46,256 bases of DNA from Acidobacteriota bacterium (GTDB taxonomy: Bacteria; Acidobacteriota; UBA4820; DSQY01). Every line of letters starts with the position of its first letter. The first letter of the stretch is position 1. Positions 34,494-41,802 of the stretch are shown one piece after another. The position numbers and the translations under genes were made by a program. The notes under the pieces were generated by a model. That model did not search any database and was not told the DNA's origin. It saw only the letters and a list, made by a program, of their open reading frames with translations. Location of the stretch: NCBI GenBank assembly GCA_021813555.1, contig JAKAKG010000116.1, positions 1-46,256 of the forward strand, in the 5' to 3' direction.

Positions 34494-36398
34494 CTACGCC
34501 TGCGGGAAGATGTGCTTGATGGGACGTTTGATCATCTCCCAGTTGCCCGTCTTGGGATCGCACTTGCAGTTCGCGAAGACGAGCCAATCTTTGTCATTGA
34601 TCTTGGGCGTATCGGCGCGGAAGTAGTAGCCGGGCCAACGCGTCTCTTCACGGAACAGCATGGTGCGGACGTGCGCTTCGGCCTGCCACATACGGTGCTG
34701 GTTCTCCCAGCAGCGCATGAGCTCGTGCAGGTTGGAGGCGGCCAGGTTCGCCGCGTCTTCCTTCAGCAAGCCAAGGAGTTCCAGCGCCCGCTCGAGCTGA
34801 GCCTTGTTGACCATGAACTGGGAGGACACGCCGCCCGCGTACTCGTCCATGATCTTCTGGAGGCGGAACATGAACATTCTGGGCTTGATGTAGTTGGGGT
34901 TGATGTCGGGATCGGTGGTGGCGTTCTTGTGGGCCTCGAAGGTCTCCATGGGCTTGAGGATCGCGGCCTTGAGGGCGTCGATCTCGGCCTGGTCAACCTT
35001 GGGCTGCGTGTTGTTCTCCACGATGAACTTGATCGCCGCCTTGGCCGTGATGCGCCCTTCGGCGTGGGAGCCCGAGGAGAACTTGTGGCTGGAGGCGCCC
35101 GAGGCGTCGCCGGCGCAGAAGAGGCCCTTCACGGTGGACATGTTGTCGTAGCCCCAGAAGTACTCGCTCTTGGTCTCGGCGGTCTGGAGATCGGCGGGGC
35201 CGGAAACCCAGGCGCCTGACGCGCCGGAGTGGGAGCCGATGAAGTAGGGCTCGCAGGCGGCGATCTCGGAGCTCCGGGTCTCGGGCTCCACGTTGCTGGC
35301 GGCCCAGAGAATGGCCTGGGAGATGGTCATGTCGAGGAAATCTTCCCACGCCTCGGACTCGAGTTCCTTCATCTTTTTCTTGTAGGCCTTCGGATCGTCC
35401 TTGTACTGCTCGGCGATCTTCTGGATGGCTTCCTCGGTCCGCATGAAGATCGGGCCCTTGCCTTCGATCAGATCGAGCATGCCGAGGTAGTTGCGGAGGT
35501 TGGCCGGGATGGGCTTCACGCGGCCGTAGGGGCCCCAGTTGTCCAGCTCGGGCCTGCGCTCGACCATGTACTCGCCGCCCATGGCGTTGGTGGCGCGGGA
35601 CTTGAAGAGCAGGAACCACGCACCCACCGGTCCGTACGCATCCTTGAAGCGGACGGGGATGAAGCGCACTTCCTGGCAGGTCATCTCGGCGCCGGCCTTC
35701 AGGGTGAAGTAGGCCGAAGAGCCGGAGTTCCACGGCGGATACCAGGCGCGGCCGAGGCCTTCGCCCATGCTCCGCGGCTTGAAGACGTGCACGGCGCCGC
35801 CCATGGTGGCCATGGTGGCTTTCGCCTTGAAGATGTAGAACTTGTTCTCGCGCACCGAGAAGCCCACGGCGCCGGCGACGCGGTCGCCGTCCATGAGGGG
35901 CCCGACGATGAACACGCGCTCGAAGATCTGGCCCACGCCGCTCTGCAGCAGGGCGTTCTTGGCGGCTTCCGCCACGATCACCTTGTAGGATTCGCCGTTG
36001 ATCATGAGCTGCCAGCGGCCCTCATGAACGTAGGCGCCCTTCTCGTCCTTCCAGATGGGAAGGCCCCACTTCTCGAAAAGGTGCACGGTGGAGTCCACGT
36101 GGCGGGCGATGTTCGCCACCAGGTCCTCGCGGGTCACGCCCATGAGGTCGTTGCGGACGTAGTCCACGTAATCCTTGACGCTGTTGGCCCCATCCTTCAG
36201 GCCCACGTACTGGTTGATGGCGGAAAGGCCCATGGCCACGGCGCCGGAGCGGTCCATGGCGGCCTTGTCGACCAGGGTAACCTTCAGGCCGTTCTGCTTG
36301 GCCCAGTACGCTGCTTCCACCGCTGCTCCGCAGGCAGCCATGCCTCCCCCGAGGATCAGGAGGTCGGTCTCTACGACGACGGTCTCAAAGTTGGCCAT
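34494..36398 (-). CDS. aprA: Adenylylsulfate reductase alpha subunit
   Basis: 634 residues, FAD-dependent fumarate-reductase-like fold. FAD site LLILGGGMAACGAAVEAAYW at the N-terminus, DRSGAVAMGLSAIN, and substrate-side segment NAMGGEYMVERRPEL. It reduces APS to sulfite and AMP together with AprB in the cytoplasm. It is 14 bases after aprB, behind an AGGAGGG-type site. Confidence 0.98.
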   Translation of the reverse strand: MANFETVVVETDLLILGGGMAACGAAVEAAYWAKQNGLKVTLVDKAAMDRSGAVAMGLSAINQYVGLKDGANSVKDYVDYVRNDLMGVTREDLVANIARHVDSTVHLFEKWGLPIWKDEKGAYVHEGRWQLMINGESYKVIVAEAAKNALLQSGVGQIFERVFIVGPLMDGDRVAGAVGFSVRENKFYIFKAKATMATMGGAVHVFKPRSMGEGLGRAWYPPWNSGSSAYFTLKAGAEMTCQEVRFIPVRFKDAYGPVGAWFLLFKSRATNAMGGEYMVERRPELDNWGPYGRVKPIPANLRNYLGMLDLIEGKGPIFMRTEEAIQKIAEQYKDDPKAYKKKMKELESEAWEDFLDMTISQAILWAASNVEPETRSSEIAACEPYFIGSHSGASGAWVSGPADLQTAETKSEYFWGYDNMSTVKGLFCAGDASGASSHKFSSGSHAEGRITAKAAIKFIVENNTQPKVDQAEIDALKAAILKPMETFEAHKNATTDPDINPNYIKPRMFMFRLQKIMDEYAGGVSSQFMVNKAQLERALELLGLLKEDAANLAASNLHELMRCWENQHRMWQAEAHVRTMLFREETRWPGYYFRADTPKINDKDWLVFANCKCDPKTGNWEMIKRPIKHIFPQA

Positions 36399-36412
36399 CT
36401 TTTTCCTCCCTC

Positions 36413-36853
36413 CTAACCTTTCAGGGTGAAGATCGCGTTAAGGCCCGAGGATTCGGGCTCGGTGAACAGCGCATTGCTTCCCAGATCGGCCTTGGTGGCG
36501 AACCCGCCGTCAGGAACCGCCGCCCCTTCGGGGGTCGTACGGATGGGGAACTTGAAGCGTTTGACCATGCCGTTGCGGAACTTCACCGTCCACATGATGG
36601 AGTCGGTGGAACGCAGCGGGGTGACCGCGGCGCCCATGGGGACGAAGTCCGCGTAGCCGCGGATCTCGATGGCCTGCGTCGGGCAGATCTTGACGCAGTT
36701 GTAGCACTCCCAGCACATGGAAACGTCCTGGTTGTAGGCCTTCATTTTGTCCTTGTCCAGGACCATGAGGTCATTGGGGCAAATGTGCTGGCAGGCTGTC
36801 TTGTCCAGCGCCTTGCACCCATCGCATTTTTCAGGATTCACATAGCTTGGCAT
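36413..36853 (-). CDS. aprB: Adenylylsulfate reductase beta subunit
   Basis: 146 residues with two [4Fe-4S] motifs (CDGCKALDKTACQHICP and CWECYNCVKICP) and a C-terminal tail that wraps around AprA. It accepts electrons, most likely from QmoABC, for APS reduction. GGAGG lies seven bases before the ATG. First gene of the minus-strand island, downstream of the AT-rich control region. Confidence 0.98.
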   Translation of the reverse strand: MPSYVNPEKCDGCKALDKTACQHICPNDLMVLDKDKMKAYNQDVSMCWECYNCVKICPTQAIEIRGYADFVPMGAAVTPLRSTDSIMWTVKFRNGMVKRFKFPIRTTPEGAAVPDGGFATKADLGSNALFTEPESSGLNAIFTLKG

Positions 36854-37047
36854 CCGCTAACCTCCACTCGGATCAGAACCAGTGCCAGCACTTGGTCGTC
36901 ACGAAGAAGACCAGTCCTTTCCGTCTTGTACCCTCGATTAAGCCCCCGGGGCGGATCGCACCTCCTTTCGTTCTGGTCTTACGCGGCCCGCAGGAAAATC
37001 GGGGGGGATTCATGGGTGACATCCCTTCTCGTCCTCAGGGGCCGCTA

Positions 37048-37065
37048 AATTAATAACTATTAATT
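37048..37065. promoter_or_regulatory. AT-rich palindrome, candidate operator upstream of aprBA
   Basis: AATTAATA, AC, TATTAATT: perfect eight-base arms. It lies about 195 bases upstream of aprB. It does not match my memory of Rex or HcpR sites, so the binding protein is unknown. Confidence 0.5.
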
Positions 37066-37225
37066 CAGAGTCCCCCGCGATCTTCCCTAGTGAGTATTGG
37101 GCTGGGGCTTCCGTCAATTCAATCCATTGCAAATAAAGACAAAAGGCGTGGGCGAAAAGACCCATTACGAGGTGTGAGCGGACCCCTTCCCTTTGGTTTC
37201 AAGCAATTATGCAAATAATAACATG

Positions 37226-37240
37226 GTGCCATATATGCAC
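37226..37240. promoter_or_regulatory. Partial palindrome GTGC-N7-GCAC
   Basis: GTGCCATATATGCAC has complementary GTGC/GCAC ends and an AT centre. Possible operator, weak evidence. Confidence 0.3.
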
Positions 37241-37317
37241 TTCGGTATCCTTACTTTTCGATATTTTGGGTGATCTGAACACCTGCTCGGTCGAAGCGTA
37301 GATAGGCCAACAGCTTG

Positions 37318-37344
37318 ATTATAAAGGTTATATTCAATTGTAAA
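37318..37344 (-). promoter_or_regulatory. Sigma-70-like promoter candidate toward aprBA
   Basis: On the minus strand TTTACA is followed after 15 bases by TATAAT. The -10 is perfect and the spacing is short. It lies about 465 bases from aprB, implying a long leader if used. Confidence 0.4.
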
Positions 37345-37384
37345 GGGCTGGCAAGCGGTTCCATTCTAAGTGACGAGATGGACC

Positions 37385-37416
37385 TGCATACCAGCCAGAT
37401 CCATCCTGGTTATGCA
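37385..37416. repeat. Imperfect inverted repeat upstream of transposase
   Basis: TGCATACCAG (37385-37394) pairs with CTGGTTATGCA (37406-37416) with one extra base. It may be a hairpin that protects the transposase from read-through transcription, or a relic of an element end. No matching copy was seen after the gene. Confidence 0.4.
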
Positions 37417-37436
37417 TGAGGCTCTCCCCATTTCCG

Positions 37437-37445
37437 TGGTATAGT
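37437..37445 (+). promoter_or_regulatory. Extended -10 candidate for transposase
   Basis: TGGTATAGT resembles an extended -10 element about 85 bases before the chosen transposase start. No -35 is evident. Confidence 0.35.
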
Positions 37446-37529
37446 GCGCCCTTTCCGGGCCCCCGTGCCCCAGATGGGCACCTGGGAACCCCGTCGGAGC
37501 GGATGTCTTTAAGCGGCTGGAGTCTCGCC

Positions 37530-38507
37530 ATGGCCAAGGCTTTTGAGGAGCTTTTCCCTTCTGAGGAAACCTGCCACGAGCACCTGTTCCGCCTGCGGTG
37601 GCCGGAAGGGTTTCGCTGTCCCCGCTGCCAGGGCCAGAAAGCCTGGCGGGTCCACGGGGACCTCTACCGTTGTCAGCAGTGCGATCATCAAGCCTCCGTG
37701 ACCGCGGGGACCATTTTCCACGGCAGCAGGCGCCCCCTCCTCATGTGGTTCCGCGCCATGTGGTACGTGACGAACCAGCGCTTCGGGGTGAGCGCCCTTG
37801 GGCTCATGAAGGAGCTGGACCTGGGGAGCTACCACACGGCCTGGGCGTGGATGCAAAAGCTGCGGACCGCCATGGTCCGCCCAGGCCGGGACCGCCTGGC
37901 GGGGACCATCGAGGTGGGCCTCACTTACCTTGGGGCCCACAAGCCAGGCAAGCGGGGACGGGGGGCGAGCGGCAAGGTCCTGGTGGTCGTCGTGGTTCAG
38001 GACCTGGGGAACCGCATCGGGCGGATCCGCCTCCGGAGGATCCGCAACGCTTCGGCCGATAGTCTGGCCACGGTCATCTGCGAAGAGGTGGAACCGGGCA
38101 GCCGCGTGTTTACGGACGGCTGGAGGGCTTTCGGCGGATTGGCCGAGCTGGGATACAGGCACGTCGTCGTCCCCAAGGAGGGCGGACCGGGGGAAACGGC
38201 CCTCCCCCTCGTGAACCGGGTCGCCCACCTCATCGACCAGTGGCTGTTGAAATCTCACCAGGTGGCCGTTCGGCCGTCGTACCTGGACTATTACCTGGAC
38301 GAGTTCACGTTCCGCTTCAACCGAAGAACGTGGCGCTCCCGCGAATGGCTGTTCTTCGCCCTGATCCAACAGGCCGTGGCCGTTGCCCCTCTGCCCGCCA
38401 GCATGATGAACACGCCCAGGCCCCTGGCTCCCCCTCCGGACAAGGGCGCGGGACCGCCGAAACCGCCGCGGGCCCTCACGCCCGCGGGCGGGAAGAGGGG
38501 CGCCTAG
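37530..38507 (+). CDS. IS1595/ISXO2-like transposase, catalytic site altered
   Basis: About 325 residues. An N-terminal zinc ribbon (CPRCQGQKAW, CQQCDHQ) and the fold signatures FRLRWPEGFRCP and LDEFTFRFNRR mark the IS1595 family. The usual EVDETY motif reads EVGLTY, so the first catalytic aspartate is glycine. The second (TDGW) and the final glutamate (LDEF) remain. ATG 37530 is chosen because GGAG lies seven bases upstream and the homologous N-terminus begins there. The proline-rich tail is unusual. No paired terminal repeats or target duplication were found, so it is a dead remnant or a domesticated protein. Confidence 0.75.
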   Translation: MAKAFEELFPSEETCHEHLFRLRWPEGFRCPRCQGQKAWRVHGDLYRCQQCDHQASVTAGTIFHGSRRPLLMWFRAMWYVTNQRFGVSALGLMKELDLGSYHTAWAWMQKLRTAMVRPGRDRLAGTIEVGLTYLGAHKPGKRGRGASGKVLVVVVVQDLGNRIGRIRLRRIRNASADSLATVICEEVEPGSRVFTDGWRAFGGLAELGYRHVVVPKEGGPGETALPLVNRVAHLIDQWLLKSHQVAVRPSYLDYYLDEFTFRFNRRTWRSREWLFFALIQQAVAVAPLPASMMNTPRPLAPPPDKGAGPPKPPRALTPAGGKRGA

Positions 38508-38742
38508 CCGACGGAGCCGGGCGCTCCATCGAAGAGCTCTCCCCGCGCGGCTCGGGATGCCGGGTTGCGCGCCCGCCCGAAGTTGCGGGACGCATACAGG
38601 GTGTATCAACCCACCTTTGCCTCCTTCCCTCTTGACAGCGTTGCAGTACCCCGAAGGCGGCCCTAAAGTCACCTCAACGAAGGAGGGACGTGACAGGGGT
38701 CGTTCGGTGGCGGTTCGGCAGCCAATTTGGGGGGGAGGAGAC

Positions 38743-39297
38743 ATGCGCAGACCGAGGCTGAGGGCGGCTGTAAAGTTCTTTTTCTGGGCCGCGGCGACGT
38801 TGGTGGTATTCACCTACGCCATCCATTTTTACAGGTCCGGAAAGATGGTGCACTGGTACTACTACAAGGCCAAGGCCGACGGGTTCGCCGTCAACACCAA
38901 GACATTCGCGGACGCCTCGCCGGAGAAGCCCGCCTCGCTCGCGGTGGGCGACTTCAAAATCCTGGACGGCCTCAAAGCCACACCCGTCAAAGCGGGCGAC
39001 ATACTGCCCGCGGAGACCACGGGGGTCATCGACCTCCGAACCGTGGAGGACGGGAAGCGCGTTCGGCTCAGGGGCGACCGCCTCGACATTCTGGTCCCCT
39101 GGCAATTCAAGGAGGCCAAGGGCTTCAAATACAAGGATTCGTTCACGCACAAAAACATCAAGACGAACCCCGTCTCGGGGGTCTGGAACCTCGTGATGGT
39201 GGGCCTTATCGGCCTGTGCCTGGGCTACCTCGCGGAGGGCTTCACGGACTTCATCGGCCTGAAATTCAAGAAGATCGACCATACGGTCGGCCACTGA
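38743..39297 (+). CDS. Two-TM membrane protein preceding permease 3
   Basis: 184 residues. One N-terminal membrane helix (FFFWAAATLVVFTYAIHFY), a soluble, probably periplasmic middle part of about 110 residues with beta-like composition (KRVRLRGDRLDILVPW), and a C-terminal helix (VWNLVMVGLIGLCLGYLAEGF). I do not recognise the family. GGAGG lies just before the ATG at 38743; the longer ORF has no site. It is 15 bases before permease 3, so it is probably its partner, as the TIGR02186-like protein is for permease 2. Confidence 0.7.
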   Translation: MRRPRLRAAVKFFFWAAATLVVFTYAIHFYRSGKMVHWYYYKAKADGFAVNTKTFADASPEKPASLAVGDFKILDGLKATPVKAGDILPAETTGVIDLRTVEDGKRVRLRGDRLDILVPWQFKEAKGFKYKDSFTHKNIKTNPVSGVWNLVMVGLIGLCLGYLAEGFTDFIGLKFKKIDHTVGH

Positions 39298-39312
39298 AGA
39301 GGGGGGGGCAAC

Positions 39313-40389
39313 ATGTTTGACTTTCTCATCGCTGGCATCCAAGCCCCGGCCTTCCTGCTCATCTTCACGGGCTTCACGGTGGGCGTCGTGGGCGGGTTCA
39401 TCGGCGTGGGCGGCGGTTACATGGTGACTCCCGCCCTGATCGTGTTCGGGTTCCCGGGGTACATGGCCTCGGGCATTGACATGACGCACATCGCGGGGAA
39501 GGGCATCGTCTCCACGGTGAGGCACAAGCAGCTCGGGAACATCGACTGGGTCCTGGCCCTGAGCATGGTGGCCGGAACCATGTTCGGCGTGGAGGAGGGA
39601 ATCCGCCTCCTGGGCTACTTCAAGCACCGCGGGCTCTCCACCGTGGCCCTCCTCACCGCCTCGGTCTTGCTCATGTTCACCCTCTTTCTCTACACCCTCT
39701 ACGAGACCCTGAAGTCGCACCGGCGCATGGAGCAAATGGCTCGGGACGGCCAGAGCATCGCCCGGGAGGTCATGACCTCCAAACTGCCCCAGATCTTCCA
39801 GGGGTTCGCCCTCGCGCCCATCGTCCGGTGCCGGACGGCCCGCGTCGTGGTGTCCATGTGGGTCATCGTCCTGGTCGGGGTCATCACCGGCGTCCTCGCG
39901 GGATTCCTGGGCGTGGGCGGCGGCTTTATCCGCGTCCCGGCCCTCGTGTACATCGTGGGTGCGTCCACCCACATCGCCGTGGGCACGGACCTGGTAGAGA
40001 TCGTCTTCTCCGGAGCCTACGGCTGCCTCCGCCATTCCATCGAGGGCAATGTGGACTTCATCGCCGTGATGTTCATGATCTGCGGCGCCATGTTCGGAGC
40101 GCAGGTGGGATCCATCGCCACGGCCTTCGTCCGGGGACCGGCCATCCGTTACATGCTCTCCTTCTCGCTGGCGCTGGCCACGCTGGGCGCCGGACTCCCG
40201 CTCGCGAACCTTCTCCTGGGCGGCAAGTTCAAGGTTCTCGTGGCCCTGTCGGTGATCATCACATTGGGCCAGATGTTCTTCCTGTGCCTGTTCATTTTCT
40301 CCTTGGTTTACTTCGCCTACCGCAACCGGCGCAACCGCTGGGTGCCCGAATGGGTGGCGCCGCTCCTGGTTCAGAACGTCACCGAGTGA
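39313..40389 (+). CDS. TauE/SafE family permease 3
   Basis: 358 residues with both family repeats (GVVGGFIGVGGGYMVTPAL and GVLAGFLGVGGGFIRVPAL) and eight or more membrane helices. A central cytoplasmic loop (residues about 135-160) is longer than in permease 2. HIAGKGIVSTVRHKQLGNIDW matches the first-half signature of sulfite-exporter members. Start follows GGGGGGG. Likely exports or imports a sulfur oxyanion. It is the third such permease in the window. Confidence 0.88.
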   Translation: MFDFLIAGIQAPAFLLIFTGFTVGVVGGFIGVGGGYMVTPALIVFGFPGYMASGIDMTHIAGKGIVSTVRHKQLGNIDWVLALSMVAGTMFGVEEGIRLLGYFKHRGLSTVALLTASVLLMFTLFLYTLYETLKSHRRMEQMARDGQSIAREVMTSKLPQIFQGFALAPIVRCRTARVVVSMWVIVLVGVITGVLAGFLGVGGGFIRVPALVYIVGASTHIAVGTDLVEIVFSGAYGCLRHSIEGNVDFIAVMFMICGAMFGAQVGSIATAFVRGPAIRYMLSFSLALATLGAGLPLANLLLGGKFKVLVALSVIITLGQMFFLCLFIFSLVYFAYRNRRNRWVPEWVAPLLVQNVTE

Positions 40390-40401
40390 GGGAGGACTGC
40401 C

Positions 40402-40509
40402 ATGAAAAAAGTGCTGGACAACATGTGGTCCTTCGTCTTCATCCTGCTCGCGATCTCCATGGGACTGTCCACCCTGGTGTTTTTCCTGTACATGCGCACC
40501 CTGGTGTAG
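40402..40509 (+). CDS. 35-residue single-TM protein
   Basis: MKKVLDNMW then a hydrophobic helix (SFVFILLAISMGLSTLVFFLY) and a short MRTLV tail, absent from the ORF track because of its size. GGGAGGACTGCC precedes the ATG. It lies 12 bases after permease 3 and nine before the next small gene. The strong ribosome site and tight spacing support a real gene, possibly an accessory peptide of the permease. Confidence 0.65.
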   Translation: MKKVLDNMWSFVFILLAISMGLSTLVFFLYMRTLV

Positions 40510-40518
40510 GAGGAGGCC

Positions 40519-40722
40519 GTGAAGAAACTATTCCAGGTATTCGCCAACTTGCTCCTCTACGGCTTTCTCTTGTTTTACGCCGTGGAATCGACGTTTTTGA
40601 AGCCGGACCCGTGGTTCGCCTTCGTCGTCTGGTTCCTCTTGTCCGTCGCGCTCCTCATTACGGTCACCCCAGGCCTCCACGCCCGCGGGATATCCCCGGG
40701 CGAATATCCTTATGAGGATTGA
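40519..40722 (+). CDS. 67-residue two-TM protein
   Basis: GTG start with AGGAGG immediately upstream. Two hydrophobic helices (FANLLLYGFLLFYAV and WFAFVVWFLLSVALLITV) and a short polar tail. It overlaps the next gene by 11 bases. No family recognised; a small permease-associated membrane protein is likely. Confidence 0.65.
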   Translation: MKKLFQVFANLLLYGFLLFYAVESTFLKPDPWFAFVVWFLLSVALLITVTPGLHARGISPGEYPYED

Positions 40723-41383
40723 GCTTCCGGAGACTCAGCCGGAGGTCGAAGCCCTGAGGGAAAAGCTGGCGAGCCTTGCGCGCCGGTTCGAGCTGGGCGA
40801 CGTGACGCCCAAGCGTTACGCCCGAGGCAGGCAAGACCTCCTGGCCTGCCTCGGGCGAGCCAAGATCGCCACGGTGAGGGAAGCCGGGGAGACGGTCCTC
40901 GCGGAACACCATTGGGTCGAGGGACACGCGCGGATTCCGGACTCCGTCTTGCGGGAGACCGCCCAGGTGGCGGAAAGCCTGTACGCCACGGACCGCCGCC
41001 TCTTCCGCTGGCGGTTCCAGGATCAGAGCGCCCCCAGCGCGGCCCTGGTGGACGGCGTGGAGGAAACCTTCGAAGACCGATGGTACAAAGATGTGGCATC
41101 CATGGACGTCCGGCGCCTTTACCGCTGGGGCGAAGCCCTGGCGGGGGCCGGCATCGGGGCGGCCGCCCTCCTGCTGGGCCGCCACCACGGCCTGACGGCC
41201 TACGTTCTCGCCGGAGTGGGCCTCTTCGGCATCCTGCACGCCCTCCTCATGCCCACCCGCTGGATCGCCGTCACGAGCCGAAGGGAGGGCGACGAGCCCT
41301 GGGCCGTCTACGCCGCCCGTACGAAAAGCGGGCGCGCCCTTCTGGAGGAGGTTGAGCGCAGAACCCGTTCCGAGCGAGGATGA
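40712..41383 (+). CDS. Membrane protein with PH-like soluble parts
   Basis: 223 residues. The N-terminal half is soluble, with an early helical segment and LYATDRRLFRWRF, which resembles the start of a bacterial PH-like domain (tentative). Two adjacent membrane helices lie at about 140-185 (ALAGAGIGAAALLLG, LTAYVLAGVGLFGILHALLM), and a soluble C-terminus follows. I do not recognise the family. It overlaps the upstream small gene and is 13 bases from the regulator gene, in the same probable operon. Confidence 0.6.
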   Translation: MRIELPETQPEVEALREKLASLARRFELGDVTPKRYARGRQDLLACLGRAKIATVREAGETVLAEHHWVEGHARIPDSVLRETAQVAESLYATDRRLFRWRFQDQSAPSAALVDGVEETFEDRWYKDVASMDVRRLYRWGEALAGAGIGAAALLLGRHHGLTAYVLAGVGLFGILHALLMPTRWIAVTSRREGDEPWAVYAARTKSGRALLEEVERRTRSERG

Positions 41384-41396
41384 ACCCGGAGAGCCC

Positions 41397-41801
41397 ATGC
41401 AGAAGCGCCGATCGGTCCTGCTGGTGGATGACGAAGCTCTTTTCCTGGCCGCCATGGCCAAGGTGCTGGGACGCCACGGCCTGGAGGTTCTCACGGCCCC
41501 CGGCGGCGGGGAAGCGCTGGCCCTCCTGGAGAGCGCGGATCCCGACGTCGTCGTACTGGACGTGAAGATGCCCGGCCTAGACGGGCTGGCCACGCTGAAG
41601 GAAATCAAACGGCGGCGCCCCCATGCTCCGGTCATCCTCCTGACGGGGCACGGCACGGTGGAGTCGGGGCAGGAGGCCTTGCGGCAGGGGGCCTTTGATA
41701 TGCAGACCAAACCCGTCAACGTGGCCAAGCTCCTGGACCTCATCGAGGAGGCCATCCGGTCCCGAGGGCTCGCCGAAGAAGCCGCCCGGAGGGAGGGTTA
41801 G
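41397..41801 (+). CDS. Single-domain response regulator 2
   Basis: 134 residues, receiver only: LLVDDE, VVLDVKMPGLDG (phospho-acceptor D), LLTGHG and the TKPV lysine. ATG 41397 is chosen over an upstream alternative start because the homologous domain begins there and GGAG is seven bases before it. It is adjacent to HK2, which starts two bases after its stop, a typical coupled pair. Confidence 0.9.
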   Translation: MQKRRSVLLVDDEALFLAAMAKVLGRHGLEVLTAPGGGEALALLESADPDVVVLDVKMPGLDGLATLKEIKRRRPHAPVILLTGHGTVESGQEALRQGAFDMQTKPVNVAKLLDLIEEAIRSRGLAEEAARREG

Positions 41802-41802
41802 G

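Larger units (their letters stand above)
36854..37529. other. Intergenic control region between aprB and transposase, AT-rich in its middle
   Basis: 676 bases without a believable gene. Bases about 37040-37440 are much richer in A and T than the rest of the window. The region contains the palindrome at 37048, a partial palindrome at 37226, a direct repeat TGCAAATAA (37128 and 37210), an inverted repeat at 37385-37416 and promoter-like elements on both strands. It is the natural regulatory region for aprBA and possibly the island. Confidence 0.7.

Noticed and set aside
38632-38669. TTGACA box as a promoter for the permease 3 operon
   Set aside because: No -10 at acceptable spacing (the nearest TAAAGT is 26 bases away), and TTGCA nearby lacks the GG element needed for sigma-54.
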